Source: Streptomonospora wellingtoniae (lineage in GTDB: Bacteria > Actinomycetota > Actinomycetes > Streptosporangiales > Streptosporangiaceae). From it: DNA of 64,000 nucleotides. The notes under the pieces are model-generated. The model was not told where the DNA came from. It did no database searches and saw only the letters and a program-made list of their open reading frames with translations. Shown here one piece after another: positions 28,342 to 36,858 of the stretch; the first letter of the stretch is position 1; each line of letters begins with the position of its first letter. The stretch is from assembly GCF_031845375.1 (NCBI RefSeq), contig NZ_JAVREK010000001.1, positions 345,146 to 409,145 on the forward strand, read 5' to 3'. The translations under genes were made by a program, and so were the position numbers.

Positions 28342-29400
28342 ATGGGCGACGATCGAAACGAGAACACAGAGGAACTGCGGTGCCATCGGCAAGCCATCAT
28401 CGACCTCGGTGAAGCCATGCCCGGGAGCGGGCCCGGAGCACTCGGCGAAGCGTTGCCCAAGAGCGACGCATGGCCGGAGGACCTGCGCGATACCCCGATG
28501 ATCATCGACACGGATATCGGCGGCGACGCCGACGACGCGCTCGCGGTCGCACTCGCAGCACGCTGCGTTTCCCATCTGGCCCTCGTGACCACGGCGGACG
28601 AGACGGGCTCCGAACAGGGCCGGGGACAACGCGCCCGATTCGCCAGGTACCTCCTGGACTCCGTCGGCCGCACCGAGACCCCGGTGACGGCGGGCGCCGA
28701 CCTGGGCGGGACCCGCTACTACTGTGTCGAGGGGCTCACTCCCGCCCAGGTACCCCCGCAGGAAGCGGACGTCGTCTCGGCGGTGCGCCGACTCGCGGCC
28801 GAACGCACCGGCCCGATCCGCTGGGTGGGGATGGGGCCCATGACCAACCTGGCCGACCTGCTTTCCCATGCCCCTGAAGTGGCATCACGGCTGCGCGTGA
28901 CGCAGATGGGCGGCGCGCTGCGCTATCGCGACCCCGAGCGCGCCGAGCACAACTTCCGTCTGGACGCGGCGGCAGTGCACACCGTCTTCGGCGCCATCGC
29001 CGACGGCCTGCTGCCGGCTCCGGAGTTCGTCACATCAGAGGTCACCTACACCCCCGAGATCAGAGTCGATTCCAGCCATGCCCTCTATCGGAAGCTGCGC
29101 GCCTTCGACGCCCCGCCCTGGGCTGCGCTGCTGGGCACCCACCTCGACCGGTGGTTCTCGGGAGCCGACCTCCCCATCCCCGGCACGCTTCAGCACGACG
29201 CGCTGACGTTGAGCGCGGCGCTGAAGCTTCCCTTCGTGCAATCCGAGGACATGCCGCTGGCGGTCGACGACATCGGCCGCACGACAGTCAGCGTGGAGGG
29301 GACCGTGGTGCAGGTCAGCACAGCGGCGCATTACTCCGGATTCATGTCCTGGCTGCAGACCGGACTCGACCCGGCTATCGCCCCCGCACCCCGCCCTTAA
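28342..29400 (+). CDS. Inosine/uridine-preferring nucleoside hydrolase family protein
   Basis: This 352-residue protein has the calcium-binding signature MIIDTDIGGDADDALAVALA (D-x-D-x4-DD type) near residues 53-72. It continues with IRWVGMGPMTNLADLL and MGGALRYRDPERAEHNFRLD. Nucleoside hydrolases cleave the N-glycosidic bond of ribonucleosides for salvage. The first 50 residues are not part of the family fold, so the true start could be at an internal ATG near 28497. No transporter gene is adjacent. Confidence 0.88.
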   Translation: MGDDRNENTEELRCHRQAIIDLGEAMPGSGPGALGEALPKSDAWPEDLRDTPMIIDTDIGGDADDALAVALAARCVSHLALVTTADETGSEQGRGQRARFARYLLDSVGRTETPVTAGADLGGTRYYCVEGLTPAQVPPQEADVVSAVRRLAAERTGPIRWVGMGPMTNLADLLSHAPEVASRLRVTQMGGALRYRDPERAEHNFRLDAAAVHTVFGAIADGLLPAPEFVTSEVTYTPEIRVDSSHALYRKLRAFDAPPWAALLGTHLDRWFSGADLPIPGTLQHDALTLSAALKLPFVQSEDMPLAVDDIGRTTVSVEGTVVQVSTAAHYSGFMSWLQTGLDPAIAPAPRP

Positions 29401-29569
29401 GCGGTGCGAAGGCGGTCCCGAGGCTCGTGAAAGGGCCGATGACAGGCCCGCAGCGCCTTCCGTCGGCGCAGTCGGCCCGACCAGAAGGGCCGCTCGGGGA
29501 CCGCCGCGCGGTCCACGCCCGGTGCCCGCGAGGGCTCCTCGCCTCGGGACGTTCCCCCGTTGCCGTCGG

Positions 29570-29785
29570 TCAGGCCGCCTCCCGTTCGCGGCGAAGGTCG
29601 GCCACCTCCCCTCGCAGGGCGCGGAGCTCGGTGAGGATCTCCTGCTGGGGGTCGTCGCGCTCCCCGGTAGGCGAAGATCCGCAGGGCCAGCTCGACGACG
29701 AAGACGCCCAGCACCAGCACGTCGATCCGGTGCAGCAGAGCGCCGTGCTCCTGAACGACCCGGGGGGAGGTCTCCAGACCCCGGC
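29570..29785 (-). pseudogene. Remnant of an ion-channel-like membrane protein
   Basis: One frame gives VVQEHGALLHRIDVLVLGVF then VVELALRIFAYRG, which looks like an S1/S2 helix of a voltage-gated channel-type protein. A different frame continues with DPQQEILTELRALRGEVADL then RREREAA and a stop, a typical C-terminal coiled coil. The middle of the protein is missing and a frameshift separates the two parts. I read this as a decayed gene with an internal deletion. Confidence 0.4.
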
Positions 29786-29811
29786 CGCTCCGCCGACGCC
29801 GAACCCCCGTT

Positions 29812-29866
29812 GATCTTGTAGCCATCGTCACTGGAAATCGTTTTCCTTCACGATAGCTACAAGATC
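29812..29866. repeat. 55-bp palindromic repeat, copy 3 (with extended stem)
   Basis: Same element as at 8183 and 16727. One arm position differs, so the 16-bp stem has a single C/A mismatch on the plus strand (a G-U pair if transcribed from the minus strand). The flanks ACCCCCGTT and AACGGGGGT add nine more pairs, so the full palindrome runs from 29803 to 29875. It lies downstream of the AGCS symporter gene on the minus strand. Confidence 0.85.
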
Positions 29867-29972
29867 AACGGGGGTCGGGGCTTCCGGGGGCGCACCGCCC
29901 TGCTCTCGGTCCGCACCGCCCCGCCGGATGCTGTGCCGACCGCCCGGAGCGTTTCGCGGGTGCGCCGGCGGC

Positions 29973-31448
29973 CTAGCGGTGGCCCGTGCCCGCCTCGTCG
30001 GCCGCGGGCTGATGCTCGGCGTCCCAGCACTGGACTCCGCGCAGTTGCGGGAACCGGTCGCGGGTGAACACCGGGTCGAGGCCCTGCTTGCGCTGCTCGA
30101 TGTAGTCCTTGAGCACGATCCCCACCGCACCGGCGAGCGGGGCGAGCGCCAGCAGGTTGACCAGGGCCATGAAGCCCATCGCGGTGTCGGCCAGGCTCCA
30201 CACGATCTGCACCGTGCCGATCGAGCCGAGGAAGGTCGCGATCAGGAAGACGACCTTGAACCCGGTCATGACCCCGCGGTTCTCGGTGAGGAAGGCGACG
30301 TTGGCCTGGCCGTAGTAGTAGTTGCCCAGGATCGAGCTGAAGGCCAGGAGCAGCAGCACCACCGTCAGCGCGTGCAGCGACCATGTGCCCAGCCCGGTCT
30401 CCAGGGCCTCCTGGGTCAGCATCGGGCCGCGCTCGGCGCCGAGTGTCGGGTTGGTGGTCAGGATCAGGAACGCGGTCATGGAGCAGATGATCAGGGTGTC
30501 GAAGTAGACGCCCAGGGTCTGCACGAGGCCCTGCTTGACCGGGTGGGTCACCGACGCGGTGGCGCCGGCGTTGGGCGCCGAACCCAGTCCGGCCTCGTTG
30601 GAGAACATGCCGCGCCGCACGCCCTGGATGATCACCGTGCCGATGGCCGCGCCGGCGACCTCGCGTAGGCCGAGCGCGCTCTGCACGATCTCGGAGAAGA
30701 CGGCCGGGATCTGACCAGCGTTGAGCACGACCACAACCAGACCCATGAGCAGGTAGAACACCGCCATGAAGGGGACCAGCGTCTGCGTGACGTGGGCGAT
30801 GCGGCGCACGCCGCCGAACACGACGAGCGCCGTCACGGCCACCAGCAGCAGCCCGACCCCGGCCGTCACCGCGCCGCCGAACTCGTAGCCCACGGCGCCG
30901 GCGGAGTTGGCCACTGCGTTGGCGATGGTGTTGCTCTGCACCGCGTTGAACACGAACCCGAAGGTCACCGTGATGGCGATGGCGAAGATGATCCCCATCC
31001 ACCGGGCGTTGAGGCCGTACTGCATGTAGTAGGCGGGGCCGCCGCGGTAGCCGGTCCGGTCGCGCACCTTGTAGAGCTGACCGAGCGTGGACTCCACGAA
31101 GCTCGCGGCCCCGACGAAGAGGCCGGCGACCCACATCCACAGCACGGCGCCGGGACCGCCGACCGCGATCGCGCCGGCCACGCCGACGACGTTTCCGGTG
31201 CCGATGCGCGCGGCCGCCGAGATCGAGAAGGCCTGGAACGACGAGATCGCCCGCTTGCCGTCGGGGGCGGTCTCGGGCTTGCTGCGCAGCGTCCGGAACA
31301 TCTCCGGGATCATGCGCAGCTGCACGCCCCCGAGCCTGACGGTGAAGTAGATGCTCAGGACCGCCAGCAGGGGGATGAGCAACCACGCCCAGAACGCATC
31401 TGTGAACGTGGTGACGAGGTCGTTCGCTAGTTGGTTGAGTTGATCCAC
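29973..31448 (-). CDS. AGCS-family sodium:amino-acid (alanine/glycine) symporter
   Basis: The 491-residue protein has about ten membrane helices and clear AGCS signatures: FQAFSISAAARIGTGNVVGV, GGPGAVLWMWVAGLFVGAAS, RGMFSNEAGLGSAPNAGATA and ILGNYYYGQANVAFLTENRG. Family members import alanine or glycine with sodium. The start at 31448 (MDQLNQLANDL) is the first ATG. The C-terminus ends close to an inverted-repeat element, which may terminate transcription. Confidence 0.94.
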   Translation of the reverse strand: MDQLNQLANDLVTTFTDAFWAWLLIPLLAVLSIYFTVRLGGVQLRMIPEMFRTLRSKPETAPDGKRAISSFQAFSISAAARIGTGNVVGVAGAIAVGGPGAVLWMWVAGLFVGAASFVESTLGQLYKVRDRTGYRGGPAYYMQYGLNARWMGIIFAIAITVTFGFVFNAVQSNTIANAVANSAGAVGYEFGGAVTAGVGLLLVAVTALVVFGGVRRIAHVTQTLVPFMAVFYLLMGLVVVVLNAGQIPAVFSEIVQSALGLREVAGAAIGTVIIQGVRRGMFSNEAGLGSAPNAGATASVTHPVKQGLVQTLGVYFDTLIICSMTAFLILTTNPTLGAERGPMLTQEALETGLGTWSLHALTVVLLLLAFSSILGNYYYGQANVAFLTENRGVMTGFKVVFLIATFLGSIGTVQIVWSLADTAMGFMALVNLLALAPLAGAVGIVLKDYIEQRKQGLDPVFTRDRFPQLRGVQCWDAEHQPAADEAGTGHR

Positions 31449-31721
31449 GGCCCGTGGTGCTCCTTTGCTACGGGGGACGGCACCCGCCCTTGCGTACCCG
31501 ATTCGGGCACTTGCTCACGAATCGGCACGACCCGTTACCTTATGCCTACCGATCCGTTACGCAACCCCGTGGCCGGGGACGACGCCGGGTCTCGGCTCCA
31601 CCGGACCGTTGCAGCGGGCGCCTTCGGCCCGCAGGCGCGCGGGTGCCTTTCCTGCCTCCGCGCGCAGCGGGGCACGGGATACCCGGTCGCGCCGGTGCCG
31701 CGCCCCGCCGGGCGGCGGGAC

Positions 31722-32468
31722 TCAGGAGCCCGCGCGGCGGTCGGGGACCATGCCGGAGCGCGCGGCGCCGAAGCGCACCGCGCCGGCGGCCTCCGATCCG
31801 CTCTCCGGTCCGCGGGCCTGCCGCGGAAGAGCGGCCACCGCCCCGTCGGGGCCGCCGACGTGCGCCCTCTCCGCCCGAGCGACGGGTGCGGTGCCCCGCC
31901 CCGCAGGCGGGAGTGTGGCCCGCACTGCGTCCAGCGCCCGCGCGTAGGGCGTACCGAGGTCGGCCGTCGCCCCGATCAACCGCTCCATCCCGGGGCGCAG
32001 CCGCCCGAGCAGCCGCTCTCCGCGGCCGGGGTCGCACCGGGCGGCGAACTCCAGGACCACTGCCAGGTGGTCGGGCTCCTCGGTGCCGGTCGTCCGCCAG
32101 CCGCGGTCCGCATAGAGCCCGGCGATACGCACGCGGACCCGGCGCCGGCGCCGAGCGTCGCTTTCGGCGTGGTCGAGCAGGTGCAGCGTGCGGAACCGCC
32201 GGGGGTCGAAGGTCCGGGCATGCTGTGCGCGCAGTTCGGCCTCGGGTACGGCGGCGGCGTGTTCGCAGAGGTCGGTGAGGGCCCGGCGGGCGGCGATGGC
32301 GGGGAGTTCCAGCAGCGCGCGGCGGATGAGCGGGAGGCGCTCGAAGAAGCGTCCGTCGGGCGGGCCGAGCAGCAGCGAGGCCGACCGGCGCACGACGGCC
32401 TCGGCGACCGCCTCCTCGTCCGCGGGCCGAGGCGTGCCGGTCGCCGCGCGATCCGGGCTCCCGTACAC
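31722..32468 (-). CDS. Orphan NarJ-like molybdoenzyme chaperone
   Basis: The core resembles NarJ/TorD chaperones: LLLGPPDGRFFERLPLIRRA, ALTDLCEHAAAVPEAELRAQ, HARTFDPRRFRTLHLLDHAE and EEPDHLAVVLEFAARCDPGR. NarJ inserts molybdenum cofactor into nitrate reductase alpha subunits. Here HARTFDP and LHLLDH stand where the classical FDLRRR and LYLTYY sequences would be, so it is divergent. No narGHI genes are in the window. The start is uncertain: I used GTG 32468, but the open frame extends to 32732. The C-terminal tail is low-complexity. Confidence 0.65.
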   Translation of the reverse strand: MYGSPDRAATGTPRPADEEAVAEAVVRRSASLLLGPPDGRFFERLPLIRRALLELPAIAARRALTDLCEHAAAVPEAELRAQHARTFDPRRFRTLHLLDHAESDARRRRRVRVRIAGLYADRGWRTTGTEEPDHLAVVLEFAARCDPGRGERLLGRLRPGMERLIGATADLGTPYARALDAVRATLPPAGRGTAPVARAERAHVGGPDGAVAALPRQARGPESGSEAAGAVRFGAARSGMVPDRRAGS

Positions 32469-32877
32469 GCGCGCCCCGTTCGGCGTGGGCGGCGTGGGCG
32501 GCAGAGGTGTTTCGGCCGGGGACGGATTTCCGTGCCGCCGCGGATACGGCTCTCGGCCCGCGTTTTCCGGCGATCGACTCAGGTATCCGTCGACCCCGAG
32601 CAGGAGTTCCCCTGCACACGGATTCCGACCTGCAGTTTTACCGCGATTATCCACAGTCACCACTCGCTTTTTGCGTCGGCGTGGACCGGGCGGAGCGATG
32701 CCGCATCCGCCCGGTGAGTAAGCCGGACCCATCGAACGGAATACCCATTCAGGGCGCTTTCCCCCACACGATGCGCTTTCGGAATTTCCGGCTCCCGGAA
32801 ATCGCGGACGGATCCGCCTGCTGTGCCCGGGCGGCGGGCGGCATTCGGCTGAGGCCGGGAACGCGCGGAGCCGGACC
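32469..32877. other. Intergenic region with a short hairpin
   Basis: No gene is convincing. An 8-bp hairpin, ATTTCCGG and CCGGAAAT around CTC, sits at 32784-32802. It lies downstream of the methyltransferase gene on the minus strand and could be its terminator. The stretch around 32630-32700 is AT-richer and may be the narJ-like promoter. Confidence 0.4.
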
Positions 32878-33606
32878 TCAGCGCGGCACGTCGCCGGCGC
32901 GCACCAGCGCGGCCGCGCGGTTGCCCACGCGGACCCGCTCCAGCGCGCGCACGCCCGCGGGCAGGGCGACCTTGCGGGTGCGCGCGGTCACCGCGAGCAC
33001 GGCGCGCTCGGGCAGGACCGCTGCCAGCGCGCGCAGCAGCGCGGGAACGGGCTCCCCTCCGGACGGCGCGCCGACGAAGGAGGTGAGGCCTCCGTAGGGG
33101 ACATCGGTGAGCACCAGGTCGACGGGGCGCTCCGGATCGGCCGGGGCGAAGACGTCCCCCTCGCCGACACGGTGCGCGAGGTCCCCGCCGCGTTCGCGCA
33201 ACCGCGAGGCCAGCCGCGCGGCGGTGTCGGCCCGGTCCAGCAGGGCCGGCTTGCCGAACTCCGCGGCCTCGGCGCGCAGCACCCGCTCGCGTTCGGCCAG
33301 GCCCTGACCGGTGAGCAGGGCGAGGTTGCGTCGGGCGATGGAGAGCGCGGCGGCGTCGGTGTCGGTGGCCAGGAGCCAGGACAGCCGGTCGCGGTGCAGA
33401 GTCCCGACGGAGGCGGCGAGGTGCCCGCTGCCGCAGCAGGGGTCCCACATCGCGAGCGGCGCGGTGGGCAGGTGGGAGGCGGCGCGCTGGAACAGTTCGT
33501 CGGCCAGGCGGACGGGGAATCCCGGGTGGCCCGGCGCGGAGCGGAGCACGTTCCCGCAGGCCAGGTCGGAGTGGTCGCGGCGCTCGGTGGCGTAGCGGTA
33601 GGCCAC
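32878..33606 (-). CDS. AviRa-like rRNA methyltransferase
   Basis: The GTG at 33606 gives 242 residues starting VAYRYATERRDHSDLACGNV, then LRSAPGHPGFPVRLADELFQ. This N-terminus is typical of AviRa-type guanine methyltransferases. The S-adenosylmethionine site is MWDPCCGSGHLAASVG, and a catalytic-loop motif is LVLTDVPYGG. AviRa methylates 23S rRNA and confers avilamycin resistance, but related proteins occur widely in actinomycetes without a demonstrated role. A tRNA-Asp gene follows upstream. Confidence 0.8.
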   Translation of the reverse strand: MAYRYATERRDHSDLACGNVLRSAPGHPGFPVRLADELFQRAASHLPTAPLAMWDPCCGSGHLAASVGTLHRDRLSWLLATDTDAAALSIARRNLALLTGQGLAERERVLRAEAAEFGKPALLDRADTAARLASRLRERGGDLAHRVGEGDVFAPADPERPVDLVLTDVPYGGLTSFVGAPSGGEPVPALLRALAAVLPERAVLAVTARTRKVALPAGVRALERVRVGNRAAALVRAGDVPR

Positions 33607-33686
33607 GGGGTCCCTTCGCGACCGCAGGCAGCGGTGCCGGTGCGGAACGGGTGGTCGAGAGGACCGGGAAGCCGGTTGAGAGGAGG

Positions 33687-33761
33687 CGGTCCTGACGGGA
33701 TTTGAACCCGCGGCCTCCACCTTGACAGGGTGGCGAGCACTCCTAGCTGCTCCACAGGACC
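33687..33761 (-). tRNA. tRNA-Asp (GTC)
   Basis: A 75-nt cloverleaf: acceptor GGTCCTG pairs with CAGGACC, the anticodon loop is CTGTCAA (GTC) and the T-arm is GCGGG-TTCAAAT-CCCGT. The discriminator is G and the 3' CCA is not encoded. Its sequence is identical to the copy at 36436. Confidence 0.95.
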
Positions 33762-33989
33762 TCGGTGCGGCCGAGCCGCCGGGGCGGCTGCGCACTCGTC
33801 CCACTCTAGCGCCCGTCGGGAGTGCTCCGCACCTCGTATTCGCCCGCCGCCGGGGCGGCGCGCACCCGCGCCGGCGGGCTACAGTGCGGGCAGAGGGGCC
33901 GCCCGCGGCAGGCGGCCCAGGTGAGACGCCGGCCGAGGACACAGCGCCGCCGCCGAGCGGGATCGCGACGGCTGCCGGAAGGATTGCAG

Positions 33990-34436
33990 GTGAACGACTC
34001 CGATCACGCCACCCCGCCCGCGCAGGAGAACGACTCCGCGGCACAGTCCGATCCCCGGATGCCGCAGGGGTATCCCAGCGGTCGCGTGGACCGCTGGGTC
34101 TGGGCGGTGCGGCTGGCCAAGACCCGCGCCGACGCCGCCCAGGCGTGCCGCGGGGGGCACGTGCGCGTCAACGACCGGCCCGCCAAGCCCGCGACGCCCG
34201 TCCGCGCGGGCGATGAGGTGCAGGTGCGCCTCAACGGCGTCACACGGGTCGTGGACGTCGCCCTCGTGATCGAGAAGCGGGTGGGCGCCCCGATCGCGCG
34301 CCGTTGCTACACCGACCGCAGCCCCGAGCCCGCGCCAGAGCAGCCCGGCGCGGTCCTGCGCCGCGACCGCGGGGCGGGGCGCCCCACCAAGCGCGACCGC
34401 CGGCAGATCGAGGAGCTGCGCCGCCACGGACTCTGA
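33990..34436 (+). CDS. S4-domain RNA-binding protein (Hsp15-like)
   Basis: The GTG at 33990 follows GGAAGGA and gives 148 residues. After a short acidic tail, the S4 domain reads RVDRWVWAVRLAKTRADAAQ, ACRGGHVRVNDRPAKPATPV and RAGDEVQV. The C-terminus is basic (GAGRPTKRDRRQIEELRRHG). Hsp15-type proteins bind stalled 50S-peptidyl-tRNA complexes. The family match is clear; the function is inferred. Confidence 0.88.
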   Translation: MNDSDHATPPAQENDSAAQSDPRMPQGYPSGRVDRWVWAVRLAKTRADAAQACRGGHVRVNDRPAKPATPVRAGDEVQVRLNGVTRVVDVALVIEKRVGAPIARRCYTDRSPEPAPEQPGAVLRRDRGAGRPTKRDRRQIEELRRHGL

Positions 34437-34656
34437 GGCGGCGCGCCCCCGGGCCGGCAGGCGCGCGGGCGAGTGGGCCCGCAGGACCCCGCGAGGCGGT
34501 GCGCCCGGTTCGGCGGGCCCGGGCAGGTCAGGCGTGTGCGGGTGGAACGCATGCCCCACCGCTTCGGCGACGCCGCCGGGCGGCCACCAATGCGCGTGCA
34601 GGTCCGGCTGTCGGCGCCCTCCGGACCACGCAGGCGAGACGAGGGCCGCCGGCGGC

Positions 34657-35397
34657 TCACGCGGGCCGGACCGCCGCCTTCCCGCCGACCGGCGCCCGCC
34701 CATTCGTCCGGACCCACCACTCGATCAGCAGCACGTTGGGCACCCAGCACAGCCATGCGGCCGCCGTGTAGGCCACGCTGAAGAGGGCGTCGAACTCCCC
34801 GCTGTACACCGGTTCCAAGAGGGGCAGCTGCGCGAAGATGAGCAGCCCCAGCCAGGCCCGCAGCGTGACCGCGGCGAAGGTGGCGGCGAAGTTGCGGCGC
34901 ATCCAGCGCTCGTGGGCGCGGAAGTCGCGGCGGCGCACTGCTGCGTACCCGCAACCGGCACTGACCAGCCAGAAGACGCTGAGCAGAGCGAACCCCGCCC
35001 CCGCCACCGGCCCCTCCCTGGTCAGAAGCGCGACGCCGAACCCGGCGATCCCGGACGGCACGACCCCGGCCAGCAGGTACACCCGGCCGATCAGCCGGTG
35101 GGCCCGCGGCGCCCGCCGCCGGATCGGACCGAAGAACTGAAGCGGACCGAGCAGCAGGGCCACGCTGCCGGTGAGGAGGTGCGTCATCAGCAATGGGAAG
35201 TGGAACGGCACGTCCTCCCGGAGGCGGGCCTTGGAGTCCTCGGGGTCGAAGCCCAGATAGGGCAGGACGATGGCGGCGAGGGTGCCGAGGCTGAGCACCG
35301 TGACGACTCCGAGCACGACACGCCGCCGCCTGCGGCGCCGGGCGCCGCCCTTCGGACCGGCGGGTGCCGCCTCTTCGCTGCTGCGTTCGATTGTCAT
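34657..35397 (-). CDS. DUF2306 membrane protein
   Basis: The 246-residue protein (ATG 35397, MTIERSSEEAAPAGPKGG) has seven or so membrane helices. The DUF2306 hallmarks are FHFPLLMTHLLTGSVALLLG, RAHRLIGRVYLLAG and DFRAHERWMRRNF, with conserved histidines that might bind haem or metal. No function is established. It is divergent from a MerR regulator, with two palindromes between them. Confidence 0.82.
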   Translation of the reverse strand: MTIERSSEEAAPAGPKGGARRRRRRRVVLGVVTVLSLGTLAAIVLPYLGFDPEDSKARLREDVPFHFPLLMTHLLTGSVALLLGPLQFFGPIRRRAPRAHRLIGRVYLLAGVVPSGIAGFGVALLTREGPVAGAGFALLSVFWLVSAGCGYAAVRRRDFRAHERWMRRNFAATFAAVTLRAWLGLLIFAQLPLLEPVYSGEFDALFSVAYTAAAWLCWVPNVLLIEWWVRTNGRAPVGGKAAVRPA

Positions 35398-35409
35398 GCC
35401 GATAATATA

Positions 35410-35436
35410 ACTATCGATAGTACTACTATCAATAGT
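35410..35436. promoter_or_regulatory. Paired palindromic operators between DUF2306 and merR genes
   Basis: Two 12-bp sites, ACTATCGATAGT and ACTATCAATAGT, are spaced 15 bp start to start in an AT-rich patch. The first is a perfect palindrome and the second differs by one base. They overlap the divergent promoter region and are the likely binding site of the MerR-type protein at 35499. Confidence 0.6.
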
Positions 35437-35498
35437 CAGGGCATCGGTCGTCGGCACGCGATTGGCGGCTCCACCGCAGCCTGGGGTAGAAAAGGCGC

Positions 35499-36167
35499 GT
35501 GCGTATCGGCGAGCTGAGCAGGAAGTCCGGCGTCCCGGTGCCGACGGTGAAGTACTACGTGCGCGAACGGCTGCTACCTGCGGGCGAACGCACCCACACC
35601 AACCAGGTGCACTACACGGACACCCACCTGAAGCGGCTGCGCCTGGTGCGCACGATGATCGACGTCGGCAAGCTGCCCGTCAGCACGGTCCGGGAGCTGA
35701 TGGCCGAGGTCGACTCCCCCGACCGCGATCTCGACGGCCTGCTCGGCGTGCTGTCTCGGACCTTCGCCGAACGCGTCGGCTCCGGAACGGCCGACCCGGA
35801 CGAGGAGACCCTGGACGAAGCGAGCGAGCTCCTGCGGCGGCACGGCTACGCGCACAGTCCCGAGATCCCCTACGTCCGCGACATCGCCGAGGTGATGGCC
35901 ACCTTCCGCAAGCTGGGGCAGGGCGACCAGCTCGACCTGTTCCTCGACGTGTACGCGGCCGCCGCCATGCAGGTCGCCGAGGTCGACCTGGCCTCCCTCT
36001 CCGGGTTCACCGACCGCGAGAGCACGGCCGAGGCGATGATCGTGGGGACCCTCCTCGGCGAAGCCCTGTTCTCGGCCATGCGCCGCCTCGGTCAGTCCAC
36101 CATCTCAACCAGGGCCGCCGCGCGGGACGCCGACACCGGAACGGGCACCGCCTCGAACCGCGACTGA
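35499..36167 (+). CDS. MerR-family transcriptional regulator
   Basis: The 222-residue protein starts at GTG 35499 with the MerR winged helix: MRIGELSRKSGVPVPTVKYY, VRERLLPAGERT and HLKRLRLVRTMIDVGKLPVS. The C-terminal half is an uncharacterised effector domain; there are no clustered cysteines, so it is not a metal sensor. The divergent DUF2306 gene is its likely target. Confidence 0.92.
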   Translation: MRIGELSRKSGVPVPTVKYYVRERLLPAGERTHTNQVHYTDTHLKRLRLVRTMIDVGKLPVSTVRELMAEVDSPDRDLDGLLGVLSRTFAERVGSGTADPDEETLDEASELLRRHGYAHSPEIPYVRDIAEVMATFRKLGQGDQLDLFLDVYAAAAMQVAEVDLASLSGFTDRESTAEAMIVGTLLGEALFSAMRRLGQSTISTRAAARDADTGTGTASNRD

Positions 36168-36285
36168 ACCCGCCGAACGCCTCCGGCCGGCCCCCGAAGA
36201 ACGTCCGCACCCGGCCCCGCCGGCGAGCCGGCCCAACCCCCGCATAGCAGCGGCCGCCGAAGACCGTTGCTGTCATGGTGCCGCT

Positions 36286-36319
36286 AAAAAAGCCCGGCGC
36301 CTCTTCGGCTCCGGGCTTT
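36286..36319 (-). terminator. Rho-independent terminator after the tRNA cluster
   Basis: On the minus strand a 9-bp stem, AAAGCCCGG and CCGGGCTTT, is followed by a T-run, a classical intrinsic terminator. It is 19 bp beyond the 3' end of tRNA-Phe, so it ends the Glu-Asp-Phe transcript. Confidence 0.85.
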
Positions 36320-36337
36320 CGCACTGCTCAGACTGTG

Positions 36338-36411
36338 TGGCCAGGGACGGGGTCGAACCGCCGACCTTCCGCTTTTCAGGCGGACGCTCGTACCAACTGA
36401 GCTACCTGGCC
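36338..36411 (-). tRNA. tRNA-Phe (GAA)
   Basis: A 74-nt cloverleaf: acceptor GGCCAGG pairs with CCTGGCC, the anticodon loop is CTGAAAA (GAA) and the T-loop is GTTCGAC. The discriminator is A. Confidence 0.95.
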
Positions 36412-36435
36412 AGGCACACCAAGCGGTGTGCGAGG

Positions 36436-36510
36436 CGGTCCTGACGGGATTTGAACCCGCGGCCTCCACCTTGACAGGGTGGCGAGCACTCCTAGCTGCT
36501 CCACAGGACC
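36436..36510 (-). tRNA. tRNA-Asp (GTC), second copy
   Basis: Identical to the gene at 33687 over all 75 nt. It is part of the common actinobacterial Glu-Asp-Phe order on the minus strand, so this is the ancestral location and the 33687 copy is the extra one. Confidence 0.95.
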
Positions 36511-36625
36511 TCGTGACGTGTTCTGTTGTCGCACGGTTCGAAGATGTCCGATTCATCGGGATCATCGCGTTCCGCTCTCCGCGTCTCATTCTGCCAGACC
36601 TTCGGCAGTGCTTTGACCGGAGCCG

Positions 36626-36698
36626 TACCCCCAACCGGATTCGAACCGGCGTTACCGCCTTGAAAGGGCGGCGTCCTAGGCCACTAGACGATGGGGGC
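36626..36698 (-). tRNA. tRNA-Glu (TTC)
   Basis: A 73-nt cloverleaf starting GCCCCCATCGTCTAGTGG with anticodon loop CTTTCAA (TTC), T-arm CCGG-TTCGAAT-CCGG and 3' acceptor TTGGGGGT. The G1-T72 pair is usual for tRNA-Glu in actinobacteria. Confidence 0.95.
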
Positions 36699-36858
36699 CT
36701 CGACGACGAACGCGGCCGTCATTCCCACTTCGCCAGCCGTCGGGGACGGACCAAGCATAGGGGAGATTCCACCGCGGTGCCAAAGCGGTTCGCCGGGCGC
36801 CGTCCGGGGCCCTCCCGCGCCTCCCGCGGGCGACAGAGGGCCCAAGGGCTCGGGGGTC

